From Methylococcales symbiont of Hymedesmia sp. n. MRB-2018 (lineage in GTDB: Bacteria; Pseudomonadota; Gammaproteobacteria; Methylococcales; Methylomonadaceae), in the NCBI GenBank assembly GCA_003666385.1, contig QPIN01000048.1, positions 1 through 48,975 on the forward strand: a stretch of 48,975 nt of DNA, in the 5' to 3' direction. Under the pieces are notes generated by a model, which saw only the letters and a program-made list of their open reading frames with translations, was not told the origin of the DNA and did no database searches. Position 1 is the stretch's first letter; the number at the start of each line of letters is the position of its first letter. Positions 40,196 to 48,975 of the stretch are shown here, one piece after another. Made by a program: the position numbers and the translations under genes.

Positions 40196-41586
40196 TAATA
40201 ATCCTCATCTACATAGGGATCACCAGCAAAATTCTCAAAACGAGTAAACTGCCCTAAAAATGTCAATCTAACCGTGCCTAAAGGACCATTCCTTTGCTTA
40301 GCAATTATAATCTCGGCAATGCCTTTATCAGGTGAGTCTTCGTTATAAACTTCATCTCGGTGTACAAAAACAATTAAATCAGCATCTTGTTCAATAGCTC
40401 CAGATTCTCGTAAATCTGACATAACAGGTCGTTTATTCTCTCGTTTCTCAAGGTTACGATTTAACTGTGATAATGCAACTACAGGAACATTTAATTCCTT
40501 AGCCAAAGCTTTTAACCCACGAGAAATATCAGAAATTTGTTGTACACGACTTTCACCACTGGATGGTGATTGCATCAATTGTAAATAATCCAAAACAATA
40601 ACACCCAGCTGTCCATGTTCTCGGGTTAAGCGACGAGCCCTTGATCTGACTTCAGTGGGGGTCAAAGCAGCTGTATCATCAATAAATAATTGTGTTTCAG
40701 CCAGCATATTTATGGCTGAAGTCAATCTTGGCCATTCATCATCTTCTAACTTGCCAGTTCTTACTCTATTTTGATCGATTCTCCCTAGAGAAGACATCAT
40801 TCTCATCGCTAATGAATCACCAGGCATTTCCATACTAAACACTGCAACGGGCTTGTCCCCCTTAATAGCAATATTTTCAGCGATATTCATAGCAATAGTT
40901 GTTTTACCCATTGATGGACGACCTGCAATAATTATTAGATCTGCCGGCTGTAAACCAGAAGTTAAATTATCAAGGTCGGTAAAACCCGTACTTGCCCCTG
41001 TAATATTACCGTCCTGCTCATATAAGGTTTCAATTTTATCAACCGCAGAAGCCAACAAGTTTTTTATGGGTCTAAATCCTCCATCCTGTCCTCGTTGTCG
41101 TTGCTCTGCGATTTTAAAAACTTCCCGTTCAGCATTTTCTAATAAGTCAGCCGTTTTCTTGCCTTCAGTGTTAAATGCAGAATCTGAAATATCAGTCCCT
41201 ACATGGATCAACTGTCTTAGAATAGAACGATCTCTAACAATATTGGCATAAGCCACAATATTGGCGGCACTTGGGGTATCCTGAGCTAACATTGCTAAAT
41301 AAGCAAGACCACCCACTGCTTGTAAATCATCAGTAGCGTCTAATGACTCCGATAAAGTAATTACATCAAAAGGATCTTGTTTTTCTGCTAATGTTTCAAT
41401 GGCAATAAAAATTAAACGATGGTCTTTGCGATAGAAATCATTTTTGTAGACTTTATCCGCTACTAAATCCCATGTCTGATTGTCTAATAATAAGCCACCC
41501 AAGACAGACTGTTCTGCTTGAATAGAATGAGGAGGGACTTTTAAAGATTCAACTTCATAGTCAGGGGGGTAAGAAAAATTATCCAT
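40195..41586 (-). CDS. dnaB: Replicative DNA helicase DnaB
   Basis: A 463-residue protein. The N-terminal DnaG-binding helical domain (P-P-H-S-I-Q-A-E-Q-S-V-L-G-G-L) is followed by a RecA-type ring helicase with Walker A GRPSMGKT near 222-229, V-I-V-L-D-Y-L-Q-L-M near 325 as Walker B, and the arginine finger region near 400-420 (K-Q-R-N-G-P-L-G). It unwinds DNA at the fork. No intein is present. It diverges from rpiA across 202 bases. Confidence 0.97.
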   Translation of the reverse strand: MDNFSYPPDYEVESLKVPPHSIQAEQSVLGGLLLDNQTWDLVADKVYKNDFYRKDHRLIFIAIETLAEKQDPFDVITLSESLDATDDLQAVGGLAYLAMLAQDTPSAANIVAYANIVRDRSILRQLIHVGTDISDSAFNTEGKKTADLLENAEREVFKIAEQRQRGQDGGFRPIKNLLASAVDKIETLYEQDGNITGASTGFTDLDNLTSGLQPADLIIIAGRPSMGKTTIAMNIAENIAIKGDKPVAVFSMEMPGDSLAMRMMSSLGRIDQNRVRTGKLEDDEWPRLTSAINMLAETQLFIDDTAALTPTEVRSRARRLTREHGQLGVIVLDYLQLMQSPSSGESRVQQISDISRGLKALAKELNVPVVALSQLNRNLEKRENKRPVMSDLRESGAIEQDADLIVFVHRDEVYNEDSPDKGIAEIIIAKQRNGPLGTVRLTFLGQFTRFENFAGDPYVDEDY

Positions 41587-41788
41587 AAGTTTTAAGTAAT
41601 TTAGAATCTACATTCTATTATATAGATTTTAATCTAACTGCATCCCAAGATAAATTCATCTGAAATATAATTTTATATCGGTTATTATTTAAGCGAGAAC
41701 TCAGCATAACTCATGAATTCTATGTCTAATTTTCACAAATCTAGAAATACAGTTTTCTCACTTCTTTACTTATACATATTAAAACCCT

Positions 41789-42442
41789 ATGACACAAGAC
41801 GAATTAAAAAAACAAGTCGCCCGTTCAGCAATTGAATATATTAAGAATGTACCTGTAATTGGCGTGGGTACAGGCTCTACCGTAAATTTTTTTATTGAAA
41901 TGCTTGCTGATTATACATCGTCTATTGATGCTACTGTTTCTAGCTCTATTGATACCACTAGACGCTTGGAAAGCGTCGGTATTACAGTGCTTGACCTAAA
42001 TGAAGTCAATAATGTTGAAGTTTATATTGACGGTGCCGATGAAGTTGACCCTAAGAAAAAGCTTATTAAAGGCGGTGGCGGTGCATTAACACGCGAAAAA
42101 ATCATTGCAGGAGCCAGTGACAAGTTTGTTTGTATTGTAGACTCATCAAAAACTGTTGATGTGCTTGGTGGTTTTCCCTTACCTATCGAAGTGATACCTA
42201 TGTCACGCGAATTTGTTGCTGGTGAAATGAAAAAAATGGGTGGTCAACCAGTATGGAGAGAAAATTTTATTTCAGATAATGGCTGTGAAATTATTGATAT
42301 ACATAATCTGTATATCAGAGACCCCATGGAAATGGAACGTGTTATTAATAATATTCCTGGTGTTGTTACTGTCGGTTTATTTGCTTTAAGGGATGCCGAT
42401 GTTGTGTTGATTGGTGACGGTGATAAAGTCATTACTCGCTAA
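41789..42442 (+). CDS. rpiA: Ribose-5-phosphate isomerase A
   Basis: A 217-residue protein: G-V-G-T-G-S-T-V near 26-33, D-G-A-D-E-V near 83-88 (catalytic region), K-G-G-G-G-A-L-T-R-E-K near 96-106 and the C-terminal G-V-V-T-V-G-L-F. It interconverts ribose 5-phosphate and ribulose 5-phosphate, the acceptor of formaldehyde in the RuMP cycle, which fits the hps/phi genes on this contig. No strong ribosome-binding site precedes the ATG. Two repeat elements lie after its stop and separate it from the convergent fba. Confidence 0.95.
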   Translation: MTQDELKKQVARSAIEYIKNVPVIGVGTGSTVNFFIEMLADYTSSIDATVSSSIDTTRRLESVGITVLDLNEVNNVEVYIDGADEVDPKKKLIKGGGGALTREKIIAGASDKFVCIVDSSKTVDVLGGFPLPIEVIPMSREFVAGEMKKMGGQPVWRENFISDNGCEIIDIHNLYIRDPMEMERVINNIPGVVTVGLFALRDADVVLIGDGDKVITR

Positions 42443-42489
42443 CAGTTTTTTCAGTAACACATAAAAAAAGGTTAGAAGTTTTCCATCTT

Positions 42490-42594
42490 TCAGCCAAAAT
42501 AACGTGCAATAGCTCACTATTACACTTGTATTTTGACTAAAACCTGAAAAATTCTATCACTTTTTTCTCATCGCCAGAGTTATGCTGAGGTCTC
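42490..42594. repeat. 105-bp dispersed repeat, copy 2 (downstream of rpiA)
   Basis: Starts TCAGCCAAAATAACG and ends TTATGCTGAGGTCTC; an inverted near-copy of 25959-26063 (103 of 105). The internal hairpin CCAAAATAAC...TATTTTGAC, centred on AATAGCTCACTATT, may also act on the 3' end of rpiA or fba mRNA. Confidence 0.92.
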
Positions 42595-42599
42595 AAACT

Positions 42600-42740
42600 G
42601 TAACTACCCAGCGTATTCCGTAACTGCTTAGATTGCCCTCTATTTTGTTCAAGAGCAAGGCGAAAACGCGGAGTTTACAGGTGTAAATGTGCATTTTCAA
42701 CGCGGTTATTGAACAAAATAGAGGGTAGCTGAGTAGTTAC
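42600..42740. repeat. 141-bp palindromic MITE-like element between rpiA and fba
   Basis: Outer imperfect repeats GTAACTACCCAGC (42600-42612) and GCTGAGTAGTTAC (42728-42740) and a perfect inner 17-base inverted repeat CCCTCTATTTTGTTCAA (42636-42652) / TTGAACAAAATAGAGGG (42709-42725). The centre holds AAGGCGAAAACGCGGAG. It has no coding capacity and could be a non-autonomous element or a strong bidirectional transcription barrier. Confidence 0.85.
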
Positions 42741-42750
42741 GTTAAACTTT

Positions 42751-43830
42751 TTATAAAGTGTTAACCGCGTTCAGATCAGCAAAAGCTTGCTCTAAACGTG
42801 TTGCCATAGCCACTTCACCTGCACGCTGCCATACACGCGGGTCATAAAACTTCTTATTAGGACTATCTTTGCCATCTGGATTACCAATTTGACCTTGAAG
42901 GTAAGCTTCATTCTTTTTGTAATAATTCATAACACCTTCCCAAGTCGCCCATTGAGTATCAGTATCGATGTTCATTTTTACTACACCATAGCTAATTGAC
43001 TCTTTAATTTCAGCTTCCGATGAACCTGAACCACCATGGAAAACAAATGTAAGCACATCTGTTGCAACATTATATTTCTCAGAAACATATTTTTGAGAAT
43101 CACGTAAAATTGTTGGTGTTAATTTTACATTCCCTGGCTTATAAACACCATGTACATTACCGAAAGAAGCAGCAATGGTAAAACGAGGACTTATTTTACT
43201 TAGTTCTTCATAAGCATAAGCTACTTCTTCAGGTTGCGTGTATAACAAAGAAGCATCTAAATCAGAGTTATCTACTCCATCTTCTTCACCACCAGTTACA
43301 CCCAATTCAATTTCCAAAGTCATGCCCATTTTAGACATACGCTCTAAATATTTACCACACGTCTCAATATTTTCTTCCAAACTTTCTTCTGATAAATCTA
43401 GCATATGAGAGCTAAATAATGGCTTACCTGTTTCTGCAAAGAATTTTTCGCCGGCATCTAATAAGCCGTCTATCCAAGGTAACAATTTTTTAGCGCAATG
43501 GTCTGTATGAAGAATAACGGGTACACCATAAGCTTCAGCAACAGTATGTACGTGTTTAGCACCTGCTATTGCACCCATAATAGCATTACCTTGACCCTCA
43601 AGCTTAAGACCTTTCCCAGCAACAAATGCAGCTCCGCCATTTGAAAACTGAATAATAACAGGTGATCGTACTTTAGCAGCTGCTTCAATCGCACCGTTGA
43701 TTGAATCTGTATTGATACAGTTTACACCAGGTAGTGCAAAGCTATTTTCTTTGCAAATGGCAAAAACATTTTGAACATCATCACCAGAGATAACACCTGG
43801 TTTAACTACATCTAATATTTTTTGTGACAT
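42751..43830 (-). CDS. fba: Class II fructose-bisphosphate aldolase
   Basis: A 359-residue FbaA-type enzyme. Zinc ligands and catalytic residues are visible in L-H-T-D-H-C near 107-112, L-E-I-E-L-G-V-T-G-G-E-E-D near 172-184, F-G-N-V-H-G near 224-229 and V-F-H-G-G-S-G near 262-268. N-I-D-T-D near 287-291 completes the site. It reversibly makes fructose 1,6-bisphosphate; in the RuMP cycle it cleaves hexose bisphosphate or works in regeneration with tal and tkt. It follows tal with a 107-base gap holding two short hairpins. Confidence 0.96.
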   Translation of the reverse strand: MSQKILDVVKPGVISGDDVQNVFAICKENSFALPGVNCINTDSINGAIEAAAKVRSPVIIQFSNGGAAFVAGKGLKLEGQGNAIMGAIAGAKHVHTVAEAYGVPVILHTDHCAKKLLPWIDGLLDAGEKFFAETGKPLFSSHMLDLSEESLEENIETCGKYLERMSKMGMTLEIELGVTGGEEDGVDNSDLDASLLYTQPEEVAYAYEELSKISPRFTIAASFGNVHGVYKPGNVKLTPTILRDSQKYVSEKYNVATDVLTFVFHGGSGSSEAEIKESISYGVVKMNIDTDTQWATWEGVMNYYKKNEAYLQGQIGNPDGKDSPNKKFYDPRVWQRAGEVAMATRLEQAFADLNAVNTL

Positions 43831-43937
43831 ATTTTAAGTCTATTGTTTATTTATCAGTTGAATACTCTTTGTATTCAATTTATTTAGAGGGCATTAAATA
43901 TGCTGATATAACACCCTCGTCATATCAGCTAATAATA

Positions 43938-44927
43938 TTAAGCTTCTGCAGTAATCTTAGACAAACGTGAAGCAAGTAAAGCTTCTAAGTCTACTAATGC
44001 TTTTTCAAACCCAGCAATACCTTCGGCTAATTTGTCTGTAGCCATACGATTTTCAGCATGCATTTTTTCAAAAGTCGCTTTGTCTACGCTAATTTTTTCA
44101 ATATCCATTGTTACTGCTTTTACTGGATCTAGTTTGCGTGGCAACTCGCCTTCTGTTGCTTGTAATTCAGCTAATAATGCAGGAGAAATAGTTAATAAAT
44201 CACTACCTGCTAATTCTGTAATTTCACCTAAATTACGGAAACTTGCACCCATCACTTCAGTTTTAAATCCAAATTTTTTGTAATAGTTATAAATCTCTGT
44301 CACTGAAACCACACCTGGGTCTTCATCTGCCTCATAAGAATCACGTCCTGTATCTTTCTTATACCAATCAAGAATACGTCCTACAAATGGAGAAATCAAA
44401 GTAATATTGTTTTCAGCACAAGCAATTGCTTGGTGAATACCAAATAATAAAGTCAGGTTACAAGAAATACCTTCTTTCTCTAAAATAGCTGCTGCTTGAA
44501 TACCTTCCCAAGTTGAAGCGATTTTAATCAAAATTCTATCTTTAGAAATACCCGCTGCTTCATATTGAGCAATAATTTCACGACCTTTTGTCACAGTTGC
44601 TTCTGTATCAAACGATAAACGTGCATCTACTTCTGTTGAAACACGACCTGGAATAATTTCTAGAATTTTAAGACCAAAAGAAACTGCTAATCTATCGAAT
44701 GCTAATGTAACAACATCTGCTTCTGTAGCATCACCCCCTAACGATTCAATTGCACCTTTCAATGTATCATCTACGATATCTTGGTATTCTGGCATTTGAG
44801 CAGCCATTGTTATCAATGAAGGATTGGTCGTTGCATCGCGAGGAGTGAATTTTTGAATCGCAGCAATGTCACCTGTATCTGCTACAGGAATAGTTATTTT
44901 TTTTAGTTGGTCTAATAAATTAGCCAT
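43938..44927 (-). CDS. tal: Transaldolase
   Basis: A 329-residue class I transaldolase. The start at 44927 ([10 protein letters not shown]) has AAGAGG ten bases upstream and matches the family start; the longer frame to 44981 adds 18 unrelated residues. D-A-T-T-N-P-S-L near 31-38 and the Schiff-base lysine in [12 protein letters not shown] near 130-141 are present. It transfers a dihydroxyacetone unit from fructose 6-phosphate to erythrose 4-phosphate. With fba, tkt, hxlB and hps on the same strand it belongs to the RuMP gene cluster. Confidence 0.96.
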   Translation of the reverse strand: MANLLDQLKKITIPVADTGDIAAIQKFTPRDATTNPSLITMAAQMPEYQDIVDDTLKGAIESLGGDATEADVVTLAFDRLAVSFGLKILEIIPGRVSTEVDARLSFDTEATVTKGREIIAQYEAAGISKDRILIKIASTWEGIQAAAILEKEGISCNLTLLFGIHQAIACAENNITLISPFVGRILDWYKKDTGRDSYEADEDPGVVSVTEIYNYYKKFGFKTEVMGASFRNLGEITELAGSDLLTISPALLAELQATEGELPRKLDPVKAVTMDIEKISVDKATFEKMHAENRMATDKLAEGIAGFEKALVDLEALLASRLSKITAEA

Positions 44928-45221
44928 AGTTATGTACCTCTTCTTATAATAAAAAATAAAACTTTTGATGCATATTGACATCCAAGAACCATAAATGCTA
45001 ACACATCCATGTGCATTTCATTGTCAATGAAGGTTTAGGATCTAAAGGGAATATTAAAAGTGTTTTAATCTTCTATTTCTCAAGCATTTTTCAGCACTTG
45101 ACTTGTTTTTTTCAACGGCTTCCTTCCTTTGCAAAAAACATACTGCCTTGCTATATATCTAATATAGTGTATCTGCTTACTTGTATGTTAGTTTCCTTAT
45201 TGATAAAACATCTTGTCAGAA

Positions 45222-45896
45222 TTAACTTCTATCCCTTAGATATTTCTCAACACCTGATGCATTTTCAGCTTCTGCAATTCTTGCTGAAACTTTTTGTTTT
45301 GCTAAATATTTAGCTACACTGCTAGAAGCAACACTTTCTCGCCCTTCTAAGTATTTAGCAACACCACTAACTAAAGGCTCTGCTTTACTTTCCAAGTATT
45401 TAGCAACACCACTGGCATTTTCTGAATTATTACTTGCAACAACTTTTCTGCCACTCGCTTTTCTTCTAGCGGACGCAGCAGGTTGGTTTCCTTTTTTATA
45501 AAAAAGAAACCCTGCTACTGCAACTAACATCAAGCCTAGCAATATATTTGAAGAATTTCCTTCGGCACTCTCACTACTTGCTACTGCACTTGCGTCAGAA
45601 GAACTTGCAGATGAGTTTGATGCACTTCCTTTGCTATGTTTATACCCTTTAGCTTGATATAAAACTTCTGGTTGAAAATTTGCTGCTGGATAATTTGCAT
45701 CAGCTACGCTAACTTTACCACTTGATTTCGAAGATGGGCTAGAAGCAGAAGATGATCCGCTATGCTTATAATTCGAATCTTGATAAACAACTTTTGGTTG
45801 AAAATCTGTAGCTGGATATTTACTTTCAGCTTCAACTGCGGTTACTGAAAACAATAACGAAACCAGTAAACCATTTATTAAATTACTTACCTTCAC
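45222..45896 (-). CDS. Unknown exported/membrane protein with repeated V-x-K-Y-L motifs
   Basis: A 224-residue protein starting at GTG 45896, with GGGGAG 7 bases upstream. Residues 1-23 are a signal peptide (L-L-V-S-L-L-F-S-V-T-A-V-E-A). Two repeats follow: Y-P-A-T-D-F-Q-P-K-V-V-Y-Q (28-40) and Y-P-A-A-N-F-Q-P-E-V-L-Y-Q (near 68-80), each with N-Y-K-H-S or G-Y-K-H-S. A serine-rich linker, a membrane segment (I-L-L-G-L-M-L-V-A-V-A-G-F-L-F-Y, near 118-133) and a basic stretch come next. The tail has four copies of a V-x-K-Y-L motif (A-S-G-V-A-K-Y-L, V-S-G-V-A-K-Y-L, S-S-S-V-A-K-Y-L, A-S-G-V-E-K-Y-L). I know no function. It lies between tal and tkt. Confidence 0.82.
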   Translation of the reverse strand: MKVSNLINGLLVSLLFSVTAVEAESKYPATDFQPKVVYQDSNYKHSGSSSASSPSSKSSGKVSVADANYPAANFQPEVLYQAKGYKHSKGSASNSSASSSDASAVASSESAEGNSSNILLGLMLVAVAGFLFYKKGNQPAASARRKASGRKVVASNNSENASGVAKYLESKAEPLVSGVAKYLEGRESVASSSVAKYLAKQKVSARIAEAENASGVEKYLRDRS

Positions 45897-45963
45897 GTTT
45901 AGACTCCCCGATATACTCTTTTTTGTAAATAACTAAATTAGCTATTATTATTTTTATGAGTTT

Positions 45964-45993
45964 GTTAGTCCATTCTAAAATGAATGGACTAAC
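45964..45993. terminator. Strong hairpin between tkt and the V-x-K-Y-L protein gene
   Basis: GTTAGTCCATTC (45964-45975) pairs perfectly with GAATGGACTAAC (45982-45993) around a six-base loop. No run of T follows on either strand, so it is more likely an mRNA processing or stability element after tkt than a classic terminator. Confidence 0.5.
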
Positions 45994-46025
45994 AACAAAC
46001 TGTTAAAAAAACAATTTACTCCAGA

Positions 46026-48008
46026 TTACAAAACACCTTTCACAATGTTAACCACATTTTTAACCGTAAAGCCAAAGTGTTCTAAAACAACACCGCCTGG
46101 TGCTGATTCACCAAAGGTGTCTATACCGACAACGCCACCTTCTAAACCAACATATTTACGCCAGTAGTCTGTGACTCCCGCTTCTATAGCAACACGCTTA
46201 ACACCTGGTGTCAATATGCTGTCTTTATAAGCCTGATCTTGTGCATCAAATACTTGTGTTGATGGCATGGAGACCACTCTTGCTTTGATGCCTTGGTTTG
46301 CCAGTTCCGCTTGCGATTTAATCGCTAGGTTAACTTCTGATCCTGTGGCTATTAGAGTGACGGTTGCTCCGTCTGCTTCTGAGATGACATAGGCACCTTT
46401 GCTGATCGCGGCAATTTGCTCATCTGTCCGTGCAATGAACGGCAGACCTTGTCTGCTTAAGATTAAGGCGGTGGGGCCATCCATACGTTCGATAGCTTTT
46501 GTCCAGGCTACGGCTGTTTCTGTGCTGTCGGCTGGCCGCCATACGGTCATGTTTGGAATAAGCCGCATGGCACTGGTGTTTTCTACCGGTTGATGCGTGG
46601 GCCCGTCTTCGCCCTGACCTATGGAGTCGTGCGTCAATACAGAGATGGTTCTGATTTTCATCAGGGCGGCCATTCTCAATGCGCTTTTGGCATAGTCTGA
46701 AAACATGTGGAAGGTACCACCGAAAGGAATTAAGCCTCCGTGTAGGGTCATGCCGTTTATGATGGCGTACATGCCAAATTCTCTAACACCGTAGGAAATG
46801 TAGTTACCCATTTCTTTGCCACTAACGTGCTTGAAGTCTGCACAGCTAGTCAGGTTTGAGCCTGTTAAGTCGGCTGATCCGCCTAAGAATTCAGGTAATG
46901 TAGGTGCGAGTCCTGCGATACATTTTTGTGAGGCTTGACGACTAGCCAAGTTTGCTCCTGCACTGTTGGTGTCTGCGACCAATGCTGCTGCAACCTCACT
47001 CCAGTTTGCTGGCAGTTCTCCTGCCATGCGGCGTTTGAATTCTGCGGCGAGTTCTGGATATTCTTTGGCATAGGCATCAAATCGTGTGTTCCATTCTTTT
47101 TCTACTCTGGCACCTTTGGCTTTTGCGTCCCAACCAGCATAGACTTCGTCGGGTATGACGAATGGGGCGTGTGGCCAGTTGAGTTCTGCTCTTGTTAATG
47201 CGACTTCTTCGTCACCCAGTGCTGCACCATGACAGTCGTGGCTACCGCTTTTGTTGGGTGAGCCAAAGCCAATGATGGTTTTACAGCAGATCATTGAGGG
47301 TTGGTCTTTTATTTTTTTCGCGGTTTCTATGGCTACGTTGATGGCATCTGGATCGTGTCCGTCTACGGATAGTACATGCCAGCCGTAGGCTTTAAAGCGT
47401 TTTACTGTGTCGTCTGTGTACCAGCCGTCGATATGTCCGTCGATGGAGATGTTGTTGTCGTCCCAGAAGGCGATGAGGTTGCCTAGCCCCCATGTGCCTG
47501 CCAGTGAGCATGCTTCGTGGGAGATGCCTTCCATTAAGCAGCCGTCACCTAGGAATACGTAGGTGTTGTGGTCGACTATATTATGTCCAGGTTTGTTGAA
47601 TTGGTCTGCCATGAGTTTTTCTGCCAGAGCGAAACCTACACCGTTGCTGATACCTTGACCTAGTGGGCCTGTGGTGGTTTCTATACCAGGTGCATAGCCA
47701 TATTCTGGATGTCCTGCGCATTGTGAGTGCAGTTGTCTGAAGGAAGCGAGCTGTTCCATGGCGAGGTCATAGCCTGTCAGGTGCAGTAATGAGTAGATTA
47801 GCATGGAGCCGTGACCATTGGAGAGCACGAAACGGTCGCGATCAACCCATGTAGGACTGGTCGGGTTGTGTTTCATGTGGTCATTCCAGAGGACTTCAGC
47901 GATGTCTGCCATGCCCATGGGGGCTCCTGGGTGTCCTGATTTTGCTTTTTGTACGGCATCCATGCTTAAGGCACGGATTGCATTTGCTAGGTTGCGGCGC
48001 GAAGACAT
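46026..48008 (-). CDS. tkt: Transketolase
   Basis: A 660-residue protein. The start at 48008 ([12 protein letters not shown]) has AAGGAG upstream; the 9 extra codons to 48035 include the ribosome-binding site. [10 protein letters not shown] near 24-33, G-D-G-C-L-M-E-G near 146-153 (thiamine-diphosphate motif with N in D-D-N-N-I-S), S-H-D-C-H-G near 250, and [14 protein letters not shown] near 460-473 are present. It moves two-carbon units between sugar phosphates in RuMP regeneration. The gene is visibly richer in G and C at third positions than the island genes. Confidence 0.96.
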   Translation of the reverse strand: MSSRRNLANAIRALSMDAVQKAKSGHPGAPMGMADIAEVLWNDHMKHNPTSPTWVDRDRFVLSNGHGSMLIYSLLHLTGYDLAMEQLASFRQLHSQCAGHPEYGYAPGIETTTGPLGQGISNGVGFALAEKLMADQFNKPGHNIVDHNTYVFLGDGCLMEGISHEACSLAGTWGLGNLIAFWDDNNISIDGHIDGWYTDDTVKRFKAYGWHVLSVDGHDPDAINVAIETAKKIKDQPSMICCKTIIGFGSPNKSGSHDCHGAALGDEEVALTRAELNWPHAPFVIPDEVYAGWDAKAKGARVEKEWNTRFDAYAKEYPELAAEFKRRMAGELPANWSEVAAALVADTNSAGANLASRQASQKCIAGLAPTLPEFLGGSADLTGSNLTSCADFKHVSGKEMGNYISYGVREFGMYAIINGMTLHGGLIPFGGTFHMFSDYAKSALRMAALMKIRTISVLTHDSIGQGEDGPTHQPVENTSAMRLIPNMTVWRPADSTETAVAWTKAIERMDGPTALILSRQGLPFIARTDEQIAAISKGAYVISEADGATVTLIATGSEVNLAIKSQAELANQGIKARVVSMPSTQVFDAQDQAYKDSILTPGVKRVAIEAGVTDYWRKYVGLEGGVVGIDTFGESAPGGVVLEHFGFTVKNVVNIVKGVL

Positions 48009-48326
48009 ATATTCTTCTCCTTCTTTTTTGTGCATTCTGGCGATGAGCAGTGTGTTTTCGCTGTCGATACTTTTTTTAAAGTGAGAGAGGGGCTTGTTTT
48101 TCTCTCTTTATCGATTTTGAGGGCTGTTCTTTCGCTTTATGCGGGTTATTGAGTTGTTTCCAGTCTTCACACAGCTTATGCTGTTTTTGACTGTGTATTT
48201 TTCCTGGATTCTGGCGTTGGCTATTCCCAGGGTGATCGATGTATTTTGAGAATGGCGTTTTCCTGTTGGCCTGCTTGCGTTCTGTTTCGGTGTCGTTCCG
48301 TTTCAGCTTTGCTTCGCTTGCTTTTA
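48009..48326. other. 318-base gap between hxlB and tkt, no gene seen
   Basis: Apart from the tkt ribosome-binding site (AAGGAG just upstream of 48008) I see no gene, clear terminator or repeat in this stretch. It is T-rich on the plus strand and would be the untranslated spacer of the hps-hxlB-tkt transcript. Confidence 0.5.
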
Positions 48327-48860
48327 TTATTCCAAGTTGGCGTGTCTTTGTTTCATCTCTTCTTCGGCGATACCTTTGTCTGCCATAATGTGCGAGACGG
48401 TGGCTTCCAGAAAAACCAGTGTGGATAGTTCGAAGACGGTGCCCATGGGCATGCCAGGTACTTTTCCATAGAGTTCATCACTGCCTATTTGGAATACGCC
48501 ATCTGCTAGTGCTCCGATGGTGGACTCTGCTTTGGATGAGATGAGCATAATGTCTGCGCCGTGCTTTTTTGCACTGTTGGTGAAGGCGATCAGCTGTTCG
48601 GTTTCTCCTGAGCCGGAGATGATGATCAGTAGGTCACCTGTTTTTATGCTAGGAGTGACTACTTCTCCTACCACGCTGACATCATAGCCACTATGCACCA
48701 ACCGCATTGCAAAGAAATTTCCCACCAGTTTTGAGCGTCCAGCGCCGGAGATGAATATCCGCTTTGCTTTGTCTAGCATGGCAGTCAGTTTTTCATCATA
48801 GCCGTCGTCGGTAGCTGTTAATATGCTGGTGATTTTATCCAGAATGTGTTGTTGATGCAT
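48327..48860 (-). CDS. hxlB: 6-phospho-3-hexuloisomerase
   Basis: A 177-residue SIS-domain protein: I-F-I-S-G-A-G-R-S near 35-43, F-A-M-R-L-V-H-S-G near 50-58, L-I-I-I-S-G-S-G-E-T near 78-87 and a C-terminal H-A-N-L-E. It isomerises hexulose 6-phosphate to fructose 6-phosphate, the second step of RuMP formaldehyde fixation. It lies 12 bases after hps on the same strand, with AAAGGAG upstream, so both are co-transcribed. The pair is diagnostic for RuMP methylotrophy. Confidence 0.95.
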   Translation of the reverse strand: MHQQHILDKITSILTATDDGYDEKLTAMLDKAKRIFISGAGRSKLVGNFFAMRLVHSGYDVSVVGEVVTPSIKTGDLLIIISGSGETEQLIAFTNSAKKHGADIMLISSKAESTIGALADGVFQIGSDELYGKVPGMPMGTVFELSTLVFLEATVSHIMADKGIAEEEMKQRHANLE

Positions 48861-48872
48861 GTGTTCTCCTTT

Positions 48873-48975
48873 TTAAACTGCTGCTTCTACAAGTTCTCTG
48901 ATTTCACTGGCAGCTTCCGCAGGTGATGGCGCGCCGTAGATGGCCGCGCCAACTACGATGATGTTTGCACCTGCA
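48873..48975 (-). CDS. hps: 3-hexulose-6-phosphate synthase, C-terminal end (cut by window edge)
   Basis: On the minus strand the last 34 codons read A-G-A-N-I-I-V-V-G-A-A-I-Y-G-A, then P-A-E-A-A-S-E-I-R-E-L, ending at TAA 48873-48875. This is the phosphate-binding end of the orotidine-decarboxylase-like barrel of Hps. The enzyme condenses formaldehyde with ribulose 5-phosphate. The rest lies beyond the window. Identity rests on this segment and the hxlB neighbour. Confidence 0.88.
   Translation of the reverse strand, partial: AGANIIVVGAAIYGAPSPAEAASEIRELVEAAV

Noticed and set aside
41690-41720. Third copy of the 105-bp repeat upstream of rpiA (CTCAGCATAACTC)
   Set aside because: Only 13 bases match and the flanks do not continue the repeat; probably chance or a very old fragment.
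43850-43920. Regulatory RNA or terminator between fba and tal
   Set aside because: Two 8-base stems are present, but neither is followed by a T run and no known motif is recognisable.
1-48975. CRISPR arrays, tRNA or rRNA genes
   Set aside because: I saw no regularly spaced direct repeats and no recognisable tRNA or rRNA sequence; a tRNA scan would be decisive.

Overview
The window reads as part of the chromosome of an AT-rich gammaproteobacterial methanotroph or methylotroph, most likely Methylococcales. The right end carries ribulose-monophosphate (RuMP) pathway genes: hps (cut by the window edge), hxlB/phi, tkt, tal, fba and rpiA. The dnaB-alr-radA and CorC-type housekeeping genes support a gammaproteobacterium. 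The genus is inference; no rRNA or marker gene is present.

Layout. (1) 1-9.06 kb: a run of minus-strand accessory genes separated by attC-like imperfect palindromes. It reads as an integron cassette array without a visible integrase. Cassettes hold a SIR2-STAND defence protein, a methyltransferase plus PD-(D/E)XK restriction pair, a HigBA pair (toxin frameshifted) and a HicBA pair. The array is cut by IS5-, IS1182- and IS3-family elements. (2) 9.07-14.1 kb: a tightly coupled operon of B12-binding radical SAM enzyme, NodU-type carbamoyltransferase and an extra peptide deformylase, diverging from a fructosamine-kinase-family gene. (3) 14.2-25.85 kb: a defence module bounded by two 94%-identical ~82-bp direct repeats that are the 5' ends of rhuM-like genes. 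Inside is a five-gene overlapping operon (DrmA-like helicase, DrmB-like DUF1998 protein, small SF1 helicase, unknown 467-aa protein, NERD-SF1 helicase). It resembles DISARM but lacks a methyltransferase and a DrmC phospholipase. A divergent AAA ATPase/TOPRIM-like pair (AbiL/PARIS type) is also inside. (4) 25.85-36.3 kb: a heavily rearranged type I restriction-modification locus (hsdS, hicAB, hsdR, NdpA-like protein, membrane protein, ORF6N fragments, YhcG-type nuclease with a frameshift, hsdM). It also holds a REP-associated transposase unit and remnants of glcE-like, rhuM, hsdM, ORF6N and FleQ-like genes. (5) 36.4-48.98 kb: the core chromosome, with a CorC-type membrane protein, radA, alr, dnaB, rpiA, two repeat elements, fba, tal, a secreted or membrane protein with repeated V-x-K-Y-L motifs, tkt, hxlB and hps.

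How it works together. The left three quarters is a layered defence island: predicted NAD-depleting SIR2-STAND protein, cassette-borne restriction-modification, the DISARM-like system, the AbiL-like pair, a type I system and several toxin-antitoxin pairs. Many boundaries fall at start or stop codons and at reused gene ends, which suggests modular exchange. The right quarter supplies formaldehyde fixation and RuMP regeneration: Hps and Phi make fructose 6-phosphate, and Fba, Tal, Tkt and RpiA regenerate ribulose 5-phosphate precursors. Several genes are broken by single-base changes, two at homopolymers, so some apparent pseudogenes could be sequencing errors.
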